NCBI RefSeq assembly: GCF_037893015.1 | Contig: NC_133658.1 | Coordinates: 424,853,890 to 424,917,889, forward strand | Source: Macrotis lagotis | Lineage: Eukaryota > Chordata > Mammalia > Peramelemorphia > Peramelidae | Length of the DNA stretch: 64,000 bases | Direction: 5' to 3' | Shown: positions 55,195-64,000 of the stretch, one piece after another | Layout: the number at the start of each line of letters is the position of its first letter | How positions within the stretch are numbered: the first letter of the stretch is position 1 | Program-made: the position numbers and the translations under genes | The notes under the pieces: generated by a model | Seen by the model: only the letters and a program-made list of their open reading frames with translations | What the model was told of the DNA's origin: nothing | The model's database searches: none

Positions 55195-55410
55195 AGTCAT
55201 TTCAGGTATGTCAACTCTTCATGACACCATTTGGAGTTTTCTTGGCAAAGATATTGGAGTGGTTGCTAAGTTCCACTTCAGTTCATTTTACAGATGAGGA
55301 AACTGAGGCACAAGGTTAGGTAACTTGCCCAAGGTCTCTCAGCTTCTAGGTTTCTGAGACTGGATTTGAATTTAAGTCTTCCTGACTCCGGATCCAGTTG
55401 ATCTGAGTTG
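55195..55410 (-). mobile_element. RTE-tailed SINE
   Basis: atgtcaactcttcatgacac, catttggagttttcttggca, gatgaggaaactgaggcaca, aacttgcccaaggtctctca, agtcttcctgactccggatc. Confidence 0.85.
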
Positions 55411-55544
55411 TGAATGGGAGAGTCATCATCAAGGATAAATATGAACTGGAAAATAGATGAACTGGTTATTTAATGAAAGTGAGGGATAATAATCTGTTGC
55501 TCTGGAATGAATAAACTATTGGAATAATCATAAGGAGGAGTTAA

Positions 55545-55705
55545 TAGGGTACTGTGAACAGTGACTTTGAAGTAAAGCACTTGGTTTAGATCTCACTTCT
55601 GCTATTAGACAAGTGACATGCTATTATCTATCTGTCTTATTTTCCTTGTCTATAAAATTAAGGGATTAAACCTGATAATGCCTAAAGTGCTTTTCAGTTC
55701 TTGAT
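55545..55705 (+). mobile_element. MIR remnant
   Basis: agtaaagcacttggtttaga, ttttccttgtctataaaatt, aagtgcttttcagttcttga. Confidence 0.6.
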
Positions 55706-55709
55706 ATAA

Positions 55710-57370
55710 AATCCCATAATTCTCAGGTTTCTTGAACATACTGTGAATAGCCTAGGGAGGCTTTCTGTTAAGGCATGGAATTATTATTCCATAGGATGAA
55801 AGGTTATGGATGACTTGGGATCTGCACTGATCCCTGAAGTAGGAACACCTTTAGCCAGGTCAGAGTCTTGGGGCCCCACACTTTGGAGGTCTCTGCTGCC
55901 AATATGTACCCCAAAAGTATTAAGACAAAAATGAAATATGCAGAATAAAATAAATATGAATGACTTACACAATTAAGAATGTATTACCTCATTTTTATGG
56001 GATATATTTTATGGAATATGGGAATCTCTAAATACACCTAATTAAATTAGTCAATTATCTTAGATTATGTGGTGAAAAGGTGAAAGCGTGGATTTGGATG
56101 TGAAGATGGGAAAAAATGGACTTCTGCAAAGGGAACTTAAAGATTGATCTATGGGGGTTCATTTGGGGGTGAAGAACTCACCAATTTCTGACACAGGAGA
56201 GTAAGAAAAGGCATAGACATTAATTCATAGGTTGCTCAAAAGTTTACAAGTTACTCCATAAAGTTCACAGGTGACTACAAAAAATTCATAGATTAAGTTC
56301 TTTGTAGAAGCAGCAGGATGGGAGAGTTTCTTAAAGACAGACTAATTTGAAGAAATTGATATTTAAAAGGCTAAAGTGCTTAAAAATGAAAAAAAGGAAA
56401 GGAAAAAAATCTTAGATTAACATAGATCTAGCCTTATGGAGCTGGGGCCATATTGGTAGTTACAAGCTAGGAAAGGATTAGTCAAGTTAAAAGGGGAAAG
56501 GAAAATGAAATGAAGTTTAGATCAATTTAGATCTAGCTTAGAGAAAATAAGAGAGTAGTAACCTGGCTGGGAGTCCAGGAAAAAAAAAAGAACTCCTCCC
56601 CAGGAGATTTTTGTTTAATTCATTTATGTGGTGGGTGGGATAAGGGTGGTAACTTGAGTGGTTTAGTACTTGGTTCTAGGTATTCTCCAAAGTACGTGCC
56701 ACAAGGTGGTCCCCAAGGAGTGACAAAGACAGCACTCATTGCCTGTGAGTGGCATTCCATGTACTATGTGCTTTGCCTTCCTCTGTCCCAAAGGGTAGGA
56801 CCAAAAAGTAATGGAGAACAGTCCCATGGTTCAGCTCTGTGTCAGGAATTCTCCTGCTACAGGTGGAATAGTGCAGCATGGAAAAAATTCTTGGTTCAGA
56901 GTCAAGGTGGCTGGTTGTCACATCTTTGCATGTAATAAGTACAGTTCCTCAGGGATCTCCATTCCCAGCTCCAATAGGTTGAATGACTGGGGCTTGTACA
57001 AGCACCTTAATTTATCCCTCTCCATTGCCTGAAACCATTGGAGGAGGAAGAAAAGAGGAAACCCTCAGTCTGGTGCTACCCTAGAGAAGGGACTAAACCT
57101 AGGAGGTGAGACCACATGCCAAGGATGGAGTTGCTGTGGAGCCATTCCCTGTCCCACAATACTATGGAGGTGGCCTTTCAAGGGATTTGCAAAGTCCTCT
57201 TATAGTGAGGAAAAAAAATACAGCCAAAGACATTATGGATTTTCTTGCCAACTGCAGGATAAGGCAGGCAAGCACAATAGGGACCTTTCAGAGTTATACT
57301 GCTTCCCTCCCAACCCTAAAGACCTTGGGAAAGGACCAAGTTTACAATCATCATCATCAATTATAACCAC
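55710..57370. other. Unclassified 1.6 kb stretch
   Basis: The longest block of the intron with no named element. It is richer in G than its surroundings and carries frames of 93, 73 and 86 codons at 56654-57366, none with a recognisable domain. It may be unique intron sequence or an unlisted repeat. I saw no paired terminal repeats. Confidence 0.4.
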
Positions 57371-57374
57371 ATAG

Positions 57375-57590
57375 CACTTCAAGGTTTGAAAGCAATTTAT
57401 ATATCACATTTTATTTAATCCACACAACAACCCTTTGAGTTAGATGCCATTATTATCTTCACTTTACAGGTGAGGAAACTGAGAATGAAAGCCATTATAT
57501 GACTTGTCCATTGTCACATGGCCATTAAGTGTCTGATTTGAACTTTCGTCTTCTTAACTAGGAAGTCTAGCACTATTTCCAATGTGTGGC
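57375..57590 (-). mobile_element. MIR-type CORE-SINE
   Basis: acttcaaggtttgaaagcaa, cacacaacaaccctttgagt, tttacaggtgaggaaactga, tgtcacatggccattaagtg. Well preserved. Confidence 0.85.
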
Positions 57591-57836
57591 CTAGACTAGA
57601 CATCCCATTTGTTATCTTTGTAACCTTAGAAATACTAGATTTGGATTTGAAAACTTCCATTCTCTATTGTTTTGGGAAGTGGGAGGAAAGAATAGAAGTA
57701 ATGGGTATAATCTGCAAAGGCAGATTTCAGTTCAAATATAGAAGTGTTATGCGGCAACTTGGCTTGGAGTCTGGTTGGTGGCTGACACATGTTAGCTGGG
57801 TGTGTGACTGTGGACAAGTTATTTAAATTCCTATTT

Positions 57837-57990
57837 TTTTTATTTTTTTATTTATTTACAGCAATGGGGTTAAGTGACTTGTCCAAGGTCACACAGCTAG
57901 GCAATTATTAAATGTTGGAGGTTGAATTTGAACTCAGATCCTCCTGACTCCAAGGCCAATGCTCTATCCACTGCCTCACCTAGCTGTCCC
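57837..57990 (-). mobile_element. SINE (WSINE1-type)
   Basis: Minus-strand copy. Target duplication ATTTAAATTCCTATTT at 57821-57836 and 57991-58006, perfect over 16 bases. Confidence 0.95.
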
Positions 57991-58009
57991 ATTTAAATTC
58001 CTATTTGAC

Positions 58010-58499
58010 CTTACAATGTTCCCTAAATTATTTTGATATTACACCCTTTTCAATAATAAAGGTTGTTTATAAATTACATGTATATACTACTTTATGATAT
58101 ATATTTATGATATATATTAAAATATATATGATACATATTAAAAAGGAGATTAAGGTAAATAAAATTTTTAAAGATATTTTACTTTATTAGTGGTACAAAA
58201 ACCTTTTTGACCTCACTAAAATATTAATTTTAGTAAGAAAAGTATGGTTAAATATACTTTATTATTGTTATTTTAAAACTCTGGATACATGTCCTAGCAT
58301 ATAGGAGAGACTTATAAAAAGTAATTGTTTTTAATAACTATCCAGTTAATTTTATTTACTAGTCTAGCATGTGAATTATCCTAGGTACTTTTTTGAAAGA
58401 TATGTAAAACAATCAATAATAGGCCATAAATCAGTAAAATATTTATATTAATTAGAGTAATCAAGCAAGTCTGCATTTTTCTTGCAATTTAATTGCCTT
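58010..58499. other. Very AT-rich stretch
   Basis: Includes tgatatatatttatgatata repeats near 58095-58140. No feature recognised. Confidence 0.5.
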
Positions 58500-58620
58500 A
58501 GAGTTACCTAAAGCACTGAGAAGTAGGGACTTCCCCAGGGTCACCCAGCCTATATGTGTCAGAGACTGGACTTGAAAGTCAGATCTTCCTAGCTCCCAAG
58601 CCAGTTCTCCATTTATTGTT
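58500..58620 (-). mobile_element. MIR remnant
   Basis: gggacttccccagggtcacc, cagcctatatgtgtcagaga, cagatcttcctagctcccaa. Confidence 0.7.
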
Positions 58621-58769
58621 TGACACTGCCTTTCATCATTTTTGCTGGAATTTTATGGCCTTTATGGACTTGTTTTAATATACAATTTAATATATAATTT
58701 GAAATTATGTAATGTCAATATTACAGCTTGCTCATTAAATAACTGTTCAAATGACAGGAGGCGCAGATA

Positions 58770-59045
58770 TTCTCTAAATTCTGTTTGTCATCCCCTACCT
58801 CTGTGCATTTCTGTAGTCTGTCCTTCTAGCCTGGAATGCATTCCCTTTTCATCTTATGCCTGACAAAAGCCTTCTTTTCCTTCATGGGTAAGCTTAGATA
58901 CCACCTCTTCCTTGATCTTCCTAGTAGAAAGTTCTTATTCCCCAAAGTTTTTCTTGAGTTCTTTATACATTAATCTTGAATTCATCTTAATCTGCCCTGA
59001 ATTATAGTTGTGTACAGAATTGTATTTTTATCTTTATTGTGTGAG
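58770..59045 (+). mobile_element. L2 LINE 3' end
   Basis: cttctagcctggaatgcatt, aagcttagataccacctctt, ccttgatcttcctagtagaa. The typical final segment is eroded. Confidence 0.7.
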
Positions 59046-61640
59046 TGCTTAACCAATAAAAATATGTATTGAGCTAAGTGTTAGGTACTGTCCAAGGTTC
59101 TGAAGATACTAATACAAAAATGAGGTGAGCTCCTGTGTTCAAGGAACTGAGATTTTGCTATTCAGAGGAAAGGGGAGTGGAAAAATATGGAGTAATGTGG
59201 AGCGACTAGGTGGCGTAGTGGATAAAGCACCGGCCTTGGAGTCAGGAGTACCTGGGTTCAAATCCTGTCTCAGACACTTAATAATTACCTAGCTGTGTGG
59301 CCTTGGGCAAGCCACTTAACCCCATTTGCCTTGAAAAAAAACTAAAAATAAATAAATAGATAAATAAATAAATAGATTAAGTACAATGGGGTTTCATATA
59401 TGGGGAAAATATGGGAGCATATTGCATGAGGGAACATAATGTGTGATTAGCCTTGAAAAACAGAACTACATTATAAATGGCTTGAAATACCAGAAGGCTT
59501 TATATTTGATCCTAAGACATTGAAACTTCCTTTTGAGAAAGGAATGAGATGATCAAATGTTGAGGAATTTGAGGCAATGTGGGAGTAAGATGAGCCATCA
59601 CTGCATAAGCCTTGTTCTTATAATATCTGATAAATGTTGTCCCCAATAACCAGGGAAATGGGCAGGGGCAGGAAGGGAGAGGAAGATTCACTCTTTAACT
59701 GTCAGTGTTTTCAAACACCACATGGAATTGTGACTTTAATAGTAGTGATGACAACTATAACAGTAATACAGACTTAGTCATTTTGGCCCTGGGATTCAAT
59801 GTTTTAAATCACAATGCTTCTCATGAAAAGGTAAAGGTTGTAAGCTAATTATTCTAAATCTTCTTGATAAATTGCTATACCTCACATGGGCCCAGGAATT
59901 TTATAATACATTTTTTTCATCAAATCCTTTATATAGTCAGAGGAGTAGCTGCAAAAAAGAAATTTGCCTAGTGCCCCCATCCACCCTAGGGATGGAGAAT
60001 GCACACAAATGAGATACTGAATCTATAGTCAGTCAACAGACTTTTGTTAAATGCTGACTTCATATGTCAGGAAATGTGCTAATCAATAGAGATTTTTTTT
60101 TTTAAAAATATAGTCCCTGCTATTTAAGACCACTCATTCTAATGGGGAATATAACATAAAAATACAGTTGAAATAGAAAATAATTTCAGGAACAAGGTAC
60201 TCATGGGATTGGGGGAGAGCCTGAAAAAGGAGTCCTATAGAAGGTACGATTTTGAGTTGTCTTGAAAGGCACAGTAGTGGCCAGAGAAGCCAGGGGGCAA
60301 AAGTGAAGGGACAGGACACCAAGCATGAGGAAATAGCAGTTGCACCTATACCATAGTTGTTTACCTTTAACATAGAGAATACTATGTACAAGGTACAGAA
60401 AGGAGGTCAGTATTTCTGAGTCTTAGAATATATAAGGAGTCAAGAGCAAGAAGACTAGAAAAGTAGAAAGGGGCAAAATCAGGAAGGACTTCAAATACCA
60501 GAGGATTTTTTAATTTAATCCTGGAGGTATTGGGGTTTATTGAGTACAAAAGTGGTATGATATTAGACTAGCAGTCTAGGAAAATTACCTTGAAAGCTAA
60601 ATGAAGGAGTAGGGAGAGATTTGAAGGAGGGAGACCAACCACAAGTTTTTTGCATTAGTTTAGGGGAGAAAAGGCATGCACCAATTAATGACTGTATGAG
60701 TGTAGAGAAGAACATTCTAGAAGAGATGTCATGAGGGTAGAATTGAAAAAACTTGGCAACAAATTGAAAGTAATTGGGGATGCAGGACTGGAGATAAGGA
60801 GAGAAATTTGGGCTGCATGAATATGTATGAGAATCATCTGCATGGAAATTTTTATTGAACTCATGAGAGTTCCACCAAACAAGATAGTAGAGGGAGAAAA
60901 GGAGAGGACCAAGGACAGATCTTTAGAGTTCACTTCAGTTTAATAATCACATCTGGGAGAAAAATCTATAAAAACAGCAAAACTGAGGCTAGGTAAGAGA
61001 AGGACCAGAAGAGGGCAGTATCACAGAAACTTAGAGAAAAGTAAGTAGAATAGGATGATCAAATAGTGTCAAAGACTGTAGAGCAGTGGAAGATGAGAGT
61101 TAAGCAAAAGCAATTATATTTGTAATTAAGAAATCAACTCTAACTTTGGAAAAAGCAGTTGCAGTTGAATGATTGAGATAAGTCAGATTGCAGAGGATTT
61201 AGAAGAGAGTGAGAGGAGAGAAAGTATAGGCTTCAGATGAAGATGACTTTCTCAAGTACTGTAAATACTAAGCAGAGGAGAGAAATTAAGCTGAAGGTAC
61301 AGATAGTAAGATCAAGTAAGGTTTTTTTTCCATCTAAGCATAGGGATGGCATGAGTTTGCTTTTAGGCAGTAGGAAAATAACCAGTAAATAGTGAGAGAT
61401 GAAAGCTAAGCAAGAAAGTAGAGATGATAAAAGGAGGAATCTTCTGGATATGATGGGATAGAATGCTGTCAGGAGTACCTGTAGCAGTGTAAATCTTGAA
61501 AAAAATTCAGGAATAAAGGAGGAGATGCTAGAAGGAGATATCTTAGTGATATGAGATAAGGAAAAGAAAGAACTCTCAGTAAATGACCTCCATTTTTCTT
61601 GGAGTTGAAGAGGCTATATCATCAGTAGAGAGGGTAAGAG
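59045..61640 (+). repeat. Long noncoding interspersed repeat, longest copy
   Basis: About 2.4 kb of purine-rich text interrupted by a SINE, with an apparent second head near 60035 (cttttgttaaatgctgactt). Recognisable order: gttctgaagatactaataca, aggaactgagattttgctat, ggaaggacttcaaataccag, gaaaattaccttgaaagcta, aggagtagggagagatttga, agagggagaaaaggagagga, gtcaaagactgtagagcagt, taactttggaaaaagcagtt, gggatggcatgagtttgctt. No coding frame spans it. Shorter copies lie at 28868, 30003, 45630, 47960 and probably 52890. Confidence 0.7.
59198..59385 (+). mobile_element. SINE (WSINE1-type) with (AAAT)n tail
   Basis: ggagcgactaggtggcgtag, full length, tail aactaaaaataaataaatag extended by TAAA units. 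It interrupts the long noncoding repeat. Confidence 0.92.
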
Positions 61641-61831
61641 TGTCCAAAATGGAATAAAGACTTTTAAGGTTTTATATCCAAGACTGTTCCCAATATCTGA
61701 CTACTTAACTGAGTCTAACAATCAGTCATGTTATATACTCATTAGACAGAAATGTAGGTCGAATACCTACAGGTAGGGAAAAAAATGATCTTTCATTTGT
61801 GGGATCCAAAAATTTAAACTTATCCATACAT

Positions 61832-61878
<47 letters not shown>

Positions 61879-62435
61879 CCTTTGGCATATGAAATTCTTG
61901 TATTCAAGAATCACTCTTTTACTATTTAAAATATTGTTGCCTCCTGAGATCCCTGGTAAAATGCAAATGCCTCTGGAAAGAGTAAGTAGTATGTTGTTAT
62001 TGTCAATAATAGTATAGCATGAATTAATCCAGTAATGTGAAGCAAAACATGCTATAACTGAAAGAACACTCCTTGAACTAGATAAACTTGAAGACCCCTT
62101 TCAGGTTTCACATCTCTTAGTCATTCAAATACCCTTTCCCCAATTGTGGCATTCTGTGCTCTATGATTATAAGGCCCCTTTCTACTTTAACAGTCTGTGA
62201 TTATGGAATATGTATATTTTAATAGGAAGAGGTAAAAGTTTTGACTTAAAGTAGCCTTCACTATAAATAGTAATACTCAGGTAGAATCACCTGAGAAAGA
62301 GTACAAAGCAGAAATAAATAAAATGCAAGGTATACTAATAAAATCTTAGGGTTACAGAACCTCGAAGAAACAAGGGTATTGAGAGACCACCTAGTACAAT
62401 TCAATGTACAAATCTCCTTTATCCTCCCTGAGGAG
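61641..62435. other. Intronic stretch with (CA)n and a MIR end
   Basis: (CA)n at 61834-61875. 62090-62200 resembles a MIR 3' end (gaagacccctttcaggtttc; aaggcccctttctactttaa). No gene. Confidence 0.5.
61834..61875. repeat. (CA)n microsatellite
   Basis: About 21 CA units. Confidence 0.97.
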
Positions 62436-62439
62436 GCCC

Positions 62440-62995
62440 AGTTGTTGGGGGAATGATTGAACAAATTGTGGTATGTGATTGAGATGAAATGGTGTTTTGT
62501 TATAGGAAATGATGAAAAGGATGTTCTCATTAAAAAACTTACACAAGCAGATGAAATGGGAAATGTACCTTATACAAAGAAACAGTAGTATCACAAGATG
62601 ATTAGTTGTGAATAATCTACCTTTTCCTAGCAATATTGTGAGAACTCTGAAAGACTTATGATAAAGAATGCTATCCATCCCAAAGACAGAGCTGAGGATA
62701 TCTGAATACAGACTGAAGCATGCTTTTTTTTTCCACTTTATTTTTCTTGAGGTTTTTCTTTGTGTGTGTATGTGTGGGGGGGCGTATATTTACTTTTATA
62801 ATATGACTATTGTAATAATGATTTTCATAACTGCTTATTTTTAACCTACACCAAGTAACTTGCTTTCTCAATGAGAGGGGTAGGTTAGGAGAAAGGGAGA
62901 GAATTTGGAACTCAAGATTTTGGAAGTAAATGTTGAAATCTATTTTTGCATGTCGCTAGGGGAAAATAAAATAAATAAAAATAAATAAATAAACT
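62440..62995 (+). mobile_element. L1 3' end with A-rich tail
   Basis: attgaacaaattgtggtatg, gttataggaaatgatgaaaa, gactgaagcatgcttttttt, gaatttggaactcaagattt, gggaaaataaaataaataaa. This is the last ~550 bases of the marsupial L1, plus strand, ending in an (AAAT)n-like tail at 62960-62993. Confidence 0.85.
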
Positions 62996-63299
62996 ATCCC
63001 TGAGAGGAGATCATCTATCTTTTTACTTAAATAACTACCCAATGACAAGGAACTAATCACCTACCCAGAAAGTCCTCTTCATTATTAGATAGTCTTATTT
63101 TTATAGAGCTCTTCCTTATATCCAGGGATGTACTAGAGTCAGCTCTTACTAGAAGGTAATTGTTAAATTTTCAGTGTATTTACACCTCAGAAATTGGCAG
63201 ACATTATTGGGACTTGATTTATTGTCTTGTTGATTTTATAAACATAAGAAAATAATTGAGAAAATGTCCATTTGCGGTTAGCATAATAATTCTGATTAA

Positions 63300-63857
63300 A
63301 TTTAAATTGTGTCTAGCTTTTTGAACTCCCCTGCCTTGTCATGGCAGAAAGACTTGCCTAGCTCAATGAAACTATATAAGCTATGACATGGAGGGTCCGA
63401 GATGGATAAGTCATAATGGAGAGTTCTAACAGAAGTTGATTTCTAGAGAAGGAAATGGCAAATTTTGCCAGTATCTTTGTCAAGAAAATCCCATGGATAG
63501 TACCAAATGACAAAAAAAAAAAAAATGACATCTAATGATGAGCTTTTCAGGTCAGAAGGTATTCAATGCACTACTGAGAAGAGGAAAACTACAAGCAGCT
63601 CTAGTACTAATACAGCAATTGGATCAAAGTCAAAAGGAAACTCAGCTGTGGATATGTCTGGTGACAAAAGAAAAATCCAATGCTGTATATAGATCAATAT
63701 TACATAGTAACCTGGAATGTTAACTCTGTGAACCAGATGTGATAAACTGGAGATAGAAAGATTGAACATTGATACTTTGGGTATCAGTGAACTTAAATGG
63801 ATAGGAATAGGCAAATTTATGAAATGATCACTACATATACTATTGTCAGCAAGAATT
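63300..63857 (+). mobile_element. BovB-type RTE LINE, 5' part
   Basis: catggcagaaagacttgcct, gagaaggaaatggcaaattt, gtcaagaaaatcccatggat, then cagctgtggatatgtctggt, aatccaatgctgtatataga, acctggaatgttaactctgt, gagatagaaagattgaacat, tgatactttgggtatcagtg, aacttaaatggataggaata. The last part encodes an endonuclease N-terminus: TWNVNSVNQ, then after stops IERLNIDTLGISELKW. This is the RTE/BovB apurinic-like endonuclease start. The copy carries stops and is cut by a SINE. Confidence 0.8.
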
Positions 63858-64000
63858 CTTTTTTTGGGGGGGTGGGGTTGCAAGGTAAATGGGGTTAAGT
63901 GGCTTGCCCAAGGCCACACAGCTAGGTAATTATTAAGTGTCTGAGGTCAGATTTGAACTCAGGTACTCCTGACTCCAGGGCCGGTGCTCTATCCACTGCG
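63858..64000 (-). mobile_element. SINE (WSINE1-type), cut by the window end
   Basis: Near-consensus minus-strand copy from the T/G-rich tail (ttttttgggggggtggggtt) to ctctatccactgcg. It sits inside the BovB-type RTE. The tail is unusual in having a G run. Confidence 0.93.

Larger units (their letters stand above)
9855..64000 (+). other. EVL: EVL intron 1 (continues past the window)
   Basis: After the exon 1 donor no host coding exon was found over 54 kb. I looked for the EVL EVH1 start (EQSICQARASVMVYDD) and for the miR-342 3p seed region (tctcacacagaaatcgcac) and saw neither. EVL has a very long first intron in other mammals, so this is expected. The content is almost all mobile elements and simple sequence, listed separately. 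An alternative EVL first exon inside it cannot be excluded. Confidence 0.65.

Noticed and set aside
63563-63919. 118-codon minus-strand frame
   Set aside because: It is antisense to the RTE endonuclease region and runs into the SINE.
9855-64000. EVL exon 2 or the miR-342 hairpin
   Set aside because: I looked for the EVH1 start and for the miR-342-3p sequence and found neither. Both probably lie beyond the window.
1-64000. CRISPR arrays, operons, phage or toxin systems
   Set aside because: Regularly spaced repeats with unique spacers are absent, and the split exons, SINEs and LINEs mark vertebrate DNA. The only regular repeats are microsatellites.

Overview
This is a window of a marsupial nuclear genome. 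It is dense with one tRNA-like SINE whose head reads GGCAGCTAGGTGG and whose 3' part carries CCTTGGGCAAGCCACTTAAC, the form I associate with Australian marsupials (WSINE1-type, dasyurid-like). With it are SINEs with an RTE/BovB-like tail, a BovB-type RTE LINE, L1, L2, CR1/L3 and MIR copies. Family names are given from memory and no database was searched. The exact species cannot be read from the sequence.

Two host genes are supported, both on the + strand and in the order known from human 14q32.2 (EML1 then EVL). Bases 1-4830 hold the 3' end of EML1, the echinoderm-microtubule-associated-protein-like WD-repeat protein: the last two coding exons (1686-1816 and 3035-3160), the stop, a long 3' UTR and a poly(A) signal near 4802. 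Bases 4830-9360 are the intergenic gap. It holds SINEs, a ubiquitin retropseudogene split by a SINE, rearranged L1 pieces and an L2. At 9365-10215 lies a very GC-rich CpG island containing a short first coding exon (ATG AG, then a GTGAGC donor). The phase, position and synteny fit exon 1 of EVL, an Ena/VASP actin regulator whose protein starts Met-Ser-Glu-Gln.

Everything from 9855 to the window end reads as EVL intron 1. I found no EVL exon 2 (start of the EVH1/WH1 domain) and no miR-342 precursor. The intron holds an L1 ORF1-only copy with an A tail (12190-12900), a long minus-strand L1 with three nested SINEs (13110-17640), CR1/L3 stretches, many SINEs with clear target-site duplications, a U6 snRNA pseudogene joined to a SINE (32208-32573), a 7SL RNA retropseudogene inserted in an L2 (51929-52243), an orphan retrocopy with a 15-base target duplication (46355-46615) beside a 274-base palindrome, a long noncoding interspersed repeat present in several copies, many microsatellites, and the 5' part of a BovB-type RTE at the right edge.

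No new biological system is evident. Most open reading frames over 60 codons are chance frames in repeats, in the CpG island or in simple sequence. The most informative observations are the EVL promoter with its upstream ORFs, and several retrocopies and element junctions that record L1 activity in this lineage. No LTR retrovirus or Polinton-like element was recognised with confidence.
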